From: Trichoplax adhaerens
Lineage: Eukaryota; Placozoa; Uniplacotomia; Trichoplacea; Trichoplacidae
Assembly: GCF_000150275.1 (NCBI RefSeq)
Contig: NW_002060945.1
Span: forward strand, 11,872-75,871
DNA length: 64,000 nt
Reading direction: 5' to 3'
Positions 36,219 to 47,200 of the stretch are shown here, one piece after another. Under the pieces are notes generated by a model, which was not told the DNA's origin, ran no database searches, and worked only from the letters and a program-made list of their open reading frames with translations. Numbering within the stretch: position 1 is the stretch's first letter; every line of letters starts with the position of its first letter. Position numbers and translations under genes: made by a program.

Positions 36219-37304
36219 ATGAGTTCATATGATAATTTTACAAATTTGGATAATGGATCTCAAAGTACAAGAGATTCACTAGGCTTTGGGGAATACGTGA
36301 TCTCTTCAGTTTATGCGCTTATAGCCTTCATCTCGGTCACATCCAATTTAATGTTTTGTTTGATCATTTACAATTATAAGAAAAAATCATCAACTACAAA
36401 AGCTATAGAATATCTCTTCATGAATTTAGCTATTGCCGATATGATAGGAGGCATATTATTGGTAATTGTACCTGGTTTCGTTATTCCTAAACCCATCTAT
36501 CCTATTCCTCATGTTGGGCTTGATGTATTTTGTAGTCTAATTTGGTCGAATAGCTTATTTTTTTTGGCAGGTTTTATTTCAGCGTGGACATTATTAACCA
36601 TTAGTATCGATCGGTGGTGTGCTATTGCTAGGCCATTTTCTTACAAAGAGTTTTGTACTAAAAAGAAAATGCTCATTATGATCGTAATAATATGGATTGC
36701 GAATATTGGCTTAGAAATACCTAATATCTTAAGCTTTACTGCTAATCCTAATGGCACTGGTTGTCAATCATCTAATTGGGTAGGTTCTATTGATCGAAAG
36801 GCCATAGTTACAGTAGTCCAGCTCATTCGTATATTTATACCAAGTTTTATTATCGCGGTTGTTTATATGGATATTGGATGGCGAATACTTTTTGCTGGTT
36901 GTCATAAAAGGATCAGAACTGATAGTAACCTTAGTGCGAATATCAATCACACTTCTCAACGCGATGCTCTTATCCGCAAGCAAGTAACTATTATGAGTTT
37001 CATAGCTGCAATTGTTTTCTTAATTTGTTGGCTGCCAAATGAAACTTATTATACAGCAGCATTATACCATCCAAGGTTGTTTAAAAATGTTACTTTTCGT
37101 CGCGTTACCAAATTGCTAACGGGACTTAATTCAGCTCTTAATCCTTTAATCTATGCAATTTCCAATAAATTTTATCGTCAGGCATTTATGGAATTACTTC
37201 GCTGCAGAATATCTAAAATAGGAGCAGTGAAGAATCCGCTATATTTCCCCGTATTCGTCTCGCGCCATACTGCTCTCGTTAAACCATCAGAAATTGGAAT
37301 ATGA
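36219..37304 (+). CDS. Class A (rhodopsin-like) G-protein-coupled receptor, orphan
   Basis: Intronless gene of 361 residues with seven hydrophobic segments, expected at the plasma membrane. Class A landmarks: Asn in TM1 (N43), NLAIAD in TM2 (69-74), Cys at 105 and Cys at 182 for the TM3-ECL2 disulphide, DRW at 131-133 in place of the usual DRY, CWLP in TM6 (270-273), and NSALNPLIY in TM7 (304-312). Asn-X-Ser/Thr sites (NFT near 6, NGS near 12) lie in the short N-terminus. The tail of about 50 residues has a Cys at 329 that could be palmitoylated. ATG 36219 is the first in frame. The ligand and G-protein class cannot be told; an amine or peptide receptor subfamily could not be chosen from these motifs. 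No pseudogene signs. Confidence 0.93.
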   Translation: MSSYDNFTNLDNGSQSTRDSLGFGEYVISSVYALIAFISVTSNLMFCLIIYNYKKKSSTTKAIEYLFMNLAIADMIGGILLVIVPGFVIPKPIYPIPHVGLDVFCSLIWSNSLFFLAGFISAWTLLTISIDRWCAIARPFSYKEFCTKKKMLIMIVIIWIANIGLEIPNILSFTANPNGTGCQSSNWVGSIDRKAIVTVVQLIRIFIPSFIIAVVYMDIGWRILFAGCHKRIRTDSNLSANINHTSQRDALIRKQVTIMSFIAAIVFLICWLPNETYYTAALYHPRLFKNVTFRRVTKLLTGLNSALNPLIYAISNKFYRQAFMELLRCRISKIGAVKNPLYFPVFVSRHTALVKPSEIGI

Positions 37305-38970
37305 TTTCATGGCTTCACAAAATGCTACCTTTCATACAAGATTATATAGCCCACGAAAGTAAAAAAATGTTAACTATGTTTCATAGTTAAAGATTTCTAT
37401 CAACTTTTACGAAGGTGCTAACACTGTACTACTCTCTAAAAATAGAATTCTGTTTCACTTTTTCTTAGACTGTGTGTGATCATGAGAGAAAAAAAAATTA
37501 AGTCAATTGACAAATTCCGTCAATTTTGGTCAGGGTATTATTCCAAATCATTAATAAGAAAATTTTCATCATCATCGCATATTTTTGTAAGAGATTAAAC
37601 CTTCAATTCAATGATGAGTTATGTGTTTTTTTCAATTCTTTGTTCCTAACATTAATGAATAATTTCGTTATAACCACTTTTAGTGAGACATAGATCTACT
37701 TAATTATGATATAGCTTTGCCTATTGTCTCTCTTTCATAATTATGCACACATTATACAGTACTGCCGATTAATTTAAATGCTCATGTATAATTCTCGTTG
37801 ATGTTAGCTGACCCAATAAAATTCTAAATAAATAATTACTATATAATTGTACTATAAAGATTGTGGACGAATTTAAGTTACGATTTATCCATTGCTTTGG
37901 TTGTAGATTGTCATAGGCAAGAATTATTTGATGAAAACTCATCGTTATCATATGATCATTATACTTTAGTTAGTATTGAGGGTATTAAAATCATTTATTC
38001 AATGAACAATTATAACTATTGCAAAACCTTTAATTTTTATTATATTGATCTTTAGTCTACTGCAAGATATTGCTATCGGTACATATTCTAAAATATCAGA
38101 ACTAATTTAATAACTTGGTTTTCTCTTTTTCTGAATGTCAGTTTGCCAGTATGTACTGTATTTCCACTTTTTCTCTTTTTAGCACCTGCGGCAGTTTGCT
38201 AATTCTATATAAATACGCGCATATCTATATAATGGAAATGATAATGATAAATTATGCGCTCTAATTATGTTTATCTTATAACTGCTTATTAATTTAAGGT
38301 GGATTATTTACTCGATAATTGGTAATAAATGTTGCATTAGGTACCATTAATTAGCGATGAGGGAGCAGAAAATTAACGTCAACCCTAGCAAACGAGAGGG
38401 TGCAAGTAATATAGTAAATACTGTAAATGCTGTTAAAGACAACATAGCTAAATATTGCGCAGTACGGTCTATAATCTTGAATGCGTGTTTGATCAAGCCA
38501 TGATACTTTAAATTCTGTATTTTATTAGTTCTGAAATAATACTATTAAACTATAACAGTATTGAAACGTAATATAGAGCGCAATATACAGTAATTTAGGT
38601 ATGAAATTTCAAGGTTACGTGGACGTTTTAGCACAGCCACTTTGGCCTGGCTGTTATTGTAATTATCAGCAACATTTTAAAACTAGTTCTGTAATCGGTA
38701 GTTTGTAGCATTATTCAATGATTAGGCAGTGAATTGGAATTTCTTACAATATTATCATAAATAAAAATTATAAAAGGTTTTATAACCAGCCACCGACACT
38801 GTCTACATGTTACCGTATCAAATACTGTCGATAAATATTTTAGTAGGTAGTAAACTTGATACGAAGCAAGACCAGCACATTCGGGCACACACATGTAAAT
38901 ACATAGAGTGCATTTTAATTACGCTTTATGGTATTTTCGGTTAATGGATATCAAACTATGATATTATGGT
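37305..38970. other. Intergenic spacer
   Basis: AT-rich DNA with a poly-A stretch near 37489. I see no gene or clear repeat. Confidence 0.45.
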
Positions 38971-38974
38971 AGGA

Positions 38975-39350
38975 CATAATAATAGTCATTGCTACGTTTT
39001 CCTAACTATATTCAATCAATAACAGTCCAGCATGAGCTAGAATGGTCATACAGCTATTCAGGGCTAATTTTTACAGTTAAATATTCTCTACTCAAAACTC
39101 CTAGTTTATACGGTGCTGTAGATTTAATTTATTTAATGAAATTGACGTACTGTACTTCATATGGTCACTGATATCTATCTTTTAAAACCATTTTTATAAT
39201 AAGTGCCAATACAATATAACGAGTTAAAGCTATAGTTAATTATATTTTGACGATGCATTAACAGGAAATTGCATGAGGTATAAATAGAATATCGTATCAT
39301 TTTAATACGAGAACTGCATTAAAGATACATAAAAAATATTTGTCATCCAA
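38975..39350. repeat. Diverged duplicate of the 31.6-32.3 kb segment
   Basis: TTAAATATTCTCTACTC, AATGAAATTGACGTACTGTACTTCA and GCATTAACAGGAAATTGCATG match the 31.8-32.3 kb region in order. The 31 kb copy is longer because of an internal tandem repeat. Confidence 0.55.
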
Positions 39351-39725
39351 TATAAGCAATGACTTTTTTTGTTCATCGCAGCTACTATGACTAATACTAG
39401 TATTGTACTTACAGTACCAGTAAATACTATCCCTAGAGTTTTATAGCATGTATTAAATTGACATATTACACATATATTGCAAAATAAAGCTATAAAGATT
39501 CAAATCAGTAATTGGATTTTAATTAGTTTTAAACACATTTTTGGCATAGATCAAATCATATGATAGTGTTAATTAAATATATTAGTTATTTAATAAATTT
39601 TTACCCATCAATGCTTTACTATATACTGCATGAGATGGACCAAAATCGAGTTTTAATACTTCAAGTAGCCTAATAGAAAGGCATGATTGGCCTAGATAAA
39701 TATTCATATAAAGTCTTGATCACTC

Positions 39726-41003
39726 TCAGTACTTGCAATGATCGTAAATTTGACGAAGCATTCTCATTTGTCTAATTGGTGATCTAATTCCATGAACCGC
39801 AAATAATTTACAAAGCTTAGGAATGGAGATATATTGTAACGTAAATGGATAATGTTGAACATCAAATCGATGATCATGAGTCGGAACTAATCCAATTTGT
39901 TGGCCAAGCATGCCAATAAATACGTCATCGATCGATTGAATTTTCCTCTTGTACTGTACTGCGTGTAACATACCTTTTAAAACATTAGCTGACATAATGT
40001 AGGCAAATCCTGAACAATATTTCGGATAAATTGATCGGCTATAGTCTTTATAAGACACGTAATATTTACTTGTATTCTGGCGTACTACATCACGATTCTT
40101 TTCACCAACATTACCAGCCCATAAAGTTGGGGCTAATTGAAGATCAGGACGCCTACTTAATTGACGATTTCGTTGAATTAAGTAATGAAAGAGATTGGCC
40201 TGATTGACGAAAACATCATCATCACCTTTATAGTAATATTGTGGACGGCAATACGTTGCAGCCCAGTACATGCCTAATATCGTTTTTTCCGTTAAATTTT
40301 TAAAATGATCAATAAATTGGCCAATTAAGATATCACCATAACGCTTAGCTTCATTTTCAACAGTAAGATTAATGTATGCATCAGTAGAGCGGCCAATAAC
40401 AAAAATTGTTCTCCAAGCATAAGGATGATTCATTTGTTTGATTTGTGTGCTACCATCACCCCAAGATTTACGGATGCCATTACGTCGAAATATGTTATTT
40501 GGCTTACTGTTAATAACAAGAAGAACAAATGCATCTTTTCTACAAGGCCTGATATCGCTGTGATTCTTCCAATAAGTAGTTATTGGATAACGTTGGGTTT
40601 TTGATTTAGCTTGGGTTGGTAATTTGTTTGATAAATGGAATTTTTGCACAGAAATCGTTTTATGATCTAGTAAACTTGTTGCGTTCCCTGCTATTCCCGT
40701 GGATGATGCTAAATTTGGCTTTTCTACCTTATCATTCCAGGTTTCTTCAACATGCAAACTAAGGTTATTCATACCAGATTGATGACGTTGATAGAAACCA
40801 TCTTTAGTCATTATTACATATTGACCATTTCTGTGATGACGACGACAGAGCATCGTTATTGGACATTTTGCAGATTGAGTTTTACAGCGTTGACTTAATA
40901 TACAAATAGGAATCAATCGATTATCAACGTAGATAAAACCTAGTAAGAAGATACCTACATAGACAATACATATTAAATAAAGATATTTCTGAACTGGTAC
41001 CAT
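39726..41003 (-). CDS. Beta-1,3-glycosyltransferase, GT31 family, paralogue 4
   Basis: Single-exon gene of 425 residues starting at ATG 41003. Hydrophobic signal anchor at about 8-25, then a long stem with several Cys residues (36, 40, 47, 53) that is unlike the other copies. Catalytic domain: RRNGIRKSWG (about 173-182; Lys-Ser replaces the Gln/Arg-Thr of the others), YKGDDDVF with DDD at 261-263, YPKYCSGFAYIM (about 326-337), DDVFIG (359-364), then a tail ending FAVHGI where the others have AEHGI. It is the most diverged of the four copies but keeps the DDD and DDV motifs expected for activity. Golgi beta-1,3 transfer is inferred; the acceptor is unknown. Confidence 0.92.
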   Translation of the reverse strand: MVPVQKYLYLICIVYVGIFLLGFIYVDNRLIPICILSQRCKTQSAKCPITMLCRRHHRNGQYVIMTKDGFYQRHQSGMNNLSLHVEETWNDKVEKPNLASSTGIAGNATSLLDHKTISVQKFHLSNKLPTQAKSKTQRYPITTYWKNHSDIRPCRKDAFVLLVINSKPNNIFRRNGIRKSWGDGSTQIKQMNHPYAWRTIFVIGRSTDAYINLTVENEAKRYGDILIGQFIDHFKNLTEKTILGMYWAATYCRPQYYYKGDDDVFVNQANLFHYLIQRNRQLSRRPDLQLAPTLWAGNVGEKNRDVVRQNTSKYYVSYKDYSRSIYPKYCSGFAYIMSANVLKGMLHAVQYKRKIQSIDDVFIGMLGQQIGLVPTHDHRFDVQHYPFTLQYISIPKLCKLFAVHGIRSPIRQMRMLRQIYDHCKY

Positions 41004-44000
41004 AGTTGAAGAGAAATGTTGAAATGTAGCTAATTATTTCAAGAATAGCGATTGAAAACCATCCTATAAGCGACTTTATGTAGTATTATTGGTCGATCTC
41101 GTTAAATAATTATAATCAATCATTGAGCATCTTAGCAATAAAGAATAATCATCTAATTTTTGCTGTATCTGATATAAGATTGAAAGCTTTACTGCCTAAT
41201 ATTGTGCATCATGATGGTATATCAGCAAAATTATATAATAGATCTCGCATTAGTTCAATTCTATACTATAAGCACTTATATGCCTTGTTGTAGGATGCAT
41301 TACATCACATAATCGTACAAACTTGAACTTTGTCCATTTACTCATTCTTTCACTGGCTAAATGTTTATTTTATTATGAAGTTGTTGATTAAAACATAGTG
41401 ATCCTTTCCTAAATATTACATACCACATATCGGCACATGTAACTACTAAGTGCGGAAATAGCTCTTGGAAATAAAAATAATAAATGGATAGATTGCCAAC
41501 AGAATATCATGATTTCCAATTTCAATTTTAAAGACTGATTTTATAATTTCTGAGGCTAGTATGCTGTGCTATCGCATTTATACCATTCGAAAGATAGTTG
41601 TAGGGCTATACCATCACAGACAGGAATTAATAATACTGACGGCAAGTCTGTGGTGATGTAATGTAACAACAATTTGTCCTTGCCTTCTACCTGGATTTAT
41701 GTCGTCTGCCTTTGCTAGGTTTACTACACGAAGATTGCTGTAAATATTGATATACTCTTATCAAATGACGATTTATATTTAGTCTTAAGTGTGGTCATCC
41801 TATATACTATATGCGAGCATGTGTTAAACCTTGAATATTCGCTTTTGCACGATACGACAAAGTTTTGATAGTCTAAATACGTCTTGGCAAAAGAGAGATT
41901 TGATTAGTTAAAATTCTATGTGTTAATATATATATGTATTGCACGGAAATTTGAGGCTTTTGATTGATAAAAATGGGGGGGGAGTTTCTGCACAATACGT
42001 GATCGGAAAAAAACTTTCTTAAATTACATTACGCTACGCGTTTGCGAAGGATGGAAATATGCTGCTGGTATGTTTGATATTATTTACCAAACCTGCAGTA
42101 TTCTAAAATATTTAACTATCGCTCAAAATAGGTTTATATTTATTAAAAATGATCACTACTCGATAGCGACTATAGCATTGTTCATATTATTATTTAATAA
42201 CCATGATTAATGGCATCTTACTTTTCTTAGTATACATCCTAATGACATCCGATAAATTCGAGATCAACATATACGTGTATACTTTCCAAATCAAAAAGTC
42301 CAAAACACGCAGGCTAATGTACTGTACATCGTATACTTATAAACACATACAGAACAATCATGTAATTATCGTCAACACTTATTACAACATAGAATCATAA
42401 ATAAGATCTACAGTAACATTGCTTAGAGCCTAATTGCTTAATTTACATTTCACTAGTAGTTACATTATCATTGGACTTTTTATATAGATTGCTAATAATT
42501 CTTGCACTTGAAACGAACTACTTTCATATAGAGTAGCTATAAGGACTATACTGGTATTGCTAGCTAATACTGCCTAAGAAATGATACATTTGTATCATTA
42601 TTGTCTAGACGTGTCATAAAAAATTCTTATTATTGTATTTATACTATTTCCTATCATAAAAGTACTAAATGTGTTGCAAGCAGTGTGAGAGTAGGCTATA
42701 TATACAACGTCGCAAGTTCGCGATTGTCCTTCTTCCATAGTTTGCACAAGTACAAATATCGTCTACCAACAAATACTTAACGAAACAAACTAAGACTGCC
42801 ATTTACAGTATTTGTAATAGAGGCACCGATAGCACGAGATATCACTGCTTTAAGAGTAGGATTCACCCCAGTAGTAGTTCAAATATCCCTTTTTTAATAT
42901 AAATTAACAAAATTTTTCGCTAGAGAACAGAAACACGACAGAGTACAAGTAAAATTATCCGCAACATTTAAATGATCTCATCATGCTATATTTATAGATA
43001 TTTTATAAGCCTGCATAGGTTTAACAAAGTTACAGCGACTACACAATAGTAGTTAAAGAGGATATTCTATTTTATTGCATCTTCATTAACTTAAACGATA
43101 TCAAGACTCAAGCGGAATAATACATTTACCACAACTAAATTAACTCTATTTCAGCATTTTACTATAATAATTTTTTACCTGTTAACGATTCCAAACTCAG
43201 ATTATAAAGAAATAAATACGCTACTATGTATCGACTCGAGATGATCGTATTTTATAGAGAAATCGAACTAAAATGAAATATCCAACATGCCTGTACTTTC
43301 TGTCCTGGTATTCATATTTAATACCAGATATTAAGAACTACATTATAACAGCATTATGGGCTGATGCCTTCCTTACTGCATATAATATTGTAACCCCAAA
43401 TCATATATCGCATTCAACTTGCAAATAAAATATTAATCAAAATCTAGAACATTAATATTTTGATGTTCTTATCCGATGACGACATACTCAAAAGAAACAG
43501 TAAGAATTGTTTAATTTGAATACAAATAGAAGAAAGAATCGTGACTAAACATGCATAAGGATTGGCTATTAGTATGGAATATTTTATTTCAAAGTTTGTT
43601 GAAAAATGAACATAAAAACATTATCATACACAATATTATATAATACGGTGCATGAAATATTAATAATTATCAAAGGACAAAATCATGATCTCATATTTTG
43701 GGAATTTTACGTAATTTATGAAGTCAATCAAGAATTTAAAAATCTTAAATATGGAATGGCGATAACTATAATTTGCCGATAAAAAATTTTTTACCAATAG
43801 TTAACAAATTATAAATTGACCTATATTAACGTAGTTCAACTTCAGCAAATTAATTAGATTGGTTGTTTTCGAAGGCTCCCTATTTTATAGGATATATGGT
43901 TCTACGATGAATTTGATAAACTAAAGTTTTTGTGTATATTAACTGAGTCTATACTAGATGCCATAACATATGATTTCAAGTTAATAGACAGTCGAAAGAT

Positions 44001-44248
44001 ACTACACAACCTATGTAGCATTTCACTTATAAGATGATAATCTTAATCAATATGAAACGATCAGATATGAAAGGCATCTATTACTTCTTTACTGTACTCT
44101 TCTACGATATTCAAGTAAATATACACAGCATGCTATTGTTTAGTATAAAACGTAAAAATAAATATTTTGATAAACAGTATTCATCCTATTACAAAAAATT
44201 ACAAAATATTTATATGCAGTTTTCATATAAAATTAAGTTTATCATGAT
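41004..44248. other. Intergenic spacer
   Basis: AT-rich sequence between the promoter side of GT31 paralogue 4 and the 3' end of the EF-hand/kelch gene. A run of nine G residues lies near 41975. Small open frames (42203-42400, 44034-44252) look like AT-rich chance. Confidence 0.45.
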
Positions 44249-47200
44249 CTAAATCGAATTAAAATAGCATTTCCAAATGTCCAGTGATTTGCTTGCAGCT
44301 TTATTGGGATCCATGATTTCATGGCTACCAAGGACATAAAAACAAGTCATACCCGTGGGAATGGGTGGCTCTTGATAGGAATTCGTTTCTTGCTCTTGTG
44401 AATCCGATGTTGTTGATTGCTGGCTATCGCCTGATACTATAGATAATGCATCGGGAGAATAATTCCCTCCTAATCGGCTATTAGCTGGAGCAACAGAAAG
44501 CCGTTGAATATGAGGGGTAGATAAGTTAGCAACTAACTTTTCATGGTTTTCGCCTGTATTATCGGAAAGAAAAGAAGCTGGCGAAGAGCCGGGCCTTAAA
44601 TGAACTAACCAACTCGATTGATTCAATTGAGCTGGTAGCATAAAGGATGATATCGATAGTAAAACATGACGGGAATAAGGCAAAGGAATTTCAATACCAG
44701 TACGATCTAACTGTATTTTACGCCAATGAGTTGTTCCTGGGTTTATATAGTGAATTTTAAAATTTGAAAATAAGAACGAAGTAAAGTTTTTAGAGCTCAC
44801 TTGCTACAAAATTCATTTAAACGAGAATAATGACGTTAAAACTAGAGTTTCAGAATTACTAATGAGTATTTTGACGTCAATTTCAAGCCATAGTTTGAAT
44901 AATTAATATATTGATGGTGCTGACAGTAAAGAGAATCTATTACTCTCTTACCAAAATCAAATAACCATAAGTCGGTCATTATAACTCCGTAACTTTCACC
45001 ACCAAGTATTGCCATTCCGTGACTCGTCTATAGTGTCGAGATAACAAGAATTTATCTTCTTATTCAACCACTAAATATTTCTGATATTTAATTGCCATCA
45101 AGAAATATGAATCCATTTGGGAATATGTTCGTTACCTTAACTGCAGAATGTTTACAGAGTGGTGGGGGCCCAGATTTCGATTTAATACGTCTCCACTGTT
45201 GTTGTACTTTAAATATGAACAGAGCTTCATTAAGAATATTTTATAATTCCAAACGCTTATTTTACTAATTTAAATGAAGCGGTAATGTGGCATATAATAA
45301 GAGTTATACTTATTAATCTACTATTATTAGTATATTTATAACCAAATAAATCAGAGCAGAATCGGATGATCATTCGATCATAAAATAGCGATAAATATAT
45401 AGCCTATGCTGTATTTTGCAATCTATTCTAACTACTATTTACATTATCATTTCATAGAAATGACCGATTAAAATAGGCTCGAATCTACTATCAAAATCAT
45501 TTTGATACCATTCTATTCGTAATTCTTGATACAAAATTTTAACTCTACAGTACAATGATATTAGAAATACTTACGAATATCCCATTTCCACAAGTCATTT
45601 GTAACATTTAAATCATTCAAGCCGCCAAATATCCAAAGTGCATTATCATGTACAACTGTAGAATGAGCGTAACGACCAAGTGGACTATTACTATCTTTGT
45701 AATCAAGCGGATAGACTAATTCCCAGGTATCTGATTCTGTGCGTAAAATACAGAAGTAAAATCCGCTTAAAATCAAATAATATAAAACGAATTTCCAGGA
45801 ATAGCAAAGGGCATCACTATAAGATTAGGTGGGATTTAACTGATATTAACTCATTCAAGTAATTTATAGGCTTAATTAATTATTATTAATAATGGACTGA
45901 GTAAGCATTTCATGAAGATAAAATCAAAAACGTCCATTTATTCAAAATATACGATATAACATAAGTGAAAGCAGCAGATTGCAATAAACTTCATAAGAAT
46001 CGAAAGATATACTTTCGGTAAGTCTTATGTTGTAATATTAAAGTTAAACAAGAAATTATTCATTCCGGATAGGCTGAATCGAAATATCTGTATAACTTAT
46101 GAAATTACAATTGTAATTCAAGTATAATATCAACATAGGAACATTTAAAATATTTACCGAAAGCATATGACCAAAGCTCATTTGTAGAGCCTCTAAAATC
46201 AATATAGCCACCAAAAATGTACATAGCCCCATTTATAATAGATGCTGTATGATTTCGTCTAGTAGAAGGAATCTATTTCATTATATGATATGTAACCAAG
46301 ATGAGTTAGTTTGAACTAGGGAATAATATAATACAATTAATGAAATTTATAATCAATAGGTCCAAAATTAAACTATAAACTAACCATGCTACCATCCGGT
46401 TCAAATGGAGACCATAAATTAAATTCTAATTTAGTCCATTTTAAATATCGAAAGAAATTAATAAAGAGTTTCAATTATTATATAATTTCAACATCATATG
46501 GCGATAATCTTCATTATTATATACCAAAGTTATAAATCCAAAATGAAGCTTCATCTTGATCACTAAATTGACCACCAAATAAATATAATTTGTTCTGTAA
46601 TTCATCAGTAGAAAAGAATAACAATTTATTAGATTGGTTTTATTAGAATTAGTTTACATCTAATACAGTCATTGCTATTCTGCAAATCAGGAGAAGATAA
46701 TATCGATAGCTTACTCTATAAACTACAGTCGTTTGCCCATGTCGAGATGATGGTGAATAATCGTTTCTAGGCTGGACATTTTCCCAATTTTCATTAACTA
46801 AAGGAAAAAACAACAATAAATGATAGCTGAAATCCATATTTTCAATTCTTATTCATAGCCTCAATGTCGATTCTCTAAATCCCTAAACCATCGTATAAAG
46901 TAATAGAAACTAAATTTCTAGCCCTAATATATGCTACGTACGAAACCATATCCTATAGATAGTAGAGAATGGCATTTATTCTTAGTAATAAACGCTATTG
47001 ACTAATGTACAAATATTTTCATGAAGTGAACGAATGATATGAAGTACTATAGATACGACTTTATAGTATTACTGGTGGTATTTTATGGAAATGCATAACT
47101 CAAACTAATTTTTAATATTGCACCAATAGAATTACCTCCTTTTCCATTTTAAAAGATGAAGGCAAAAATAAACTTACATAAATTAAATTTCCAAAAATCT

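Noticed and set aside
44770-44800. Earlier acceptor for the last kelch exon, which would add about 20 residues
   Set aside because: The acceptor at 44737 (AACCCAG) keeps phase and gives the expected DLWLFDFG-TTHWRKI kelch join; the longer version inserts an unlikely peptide.
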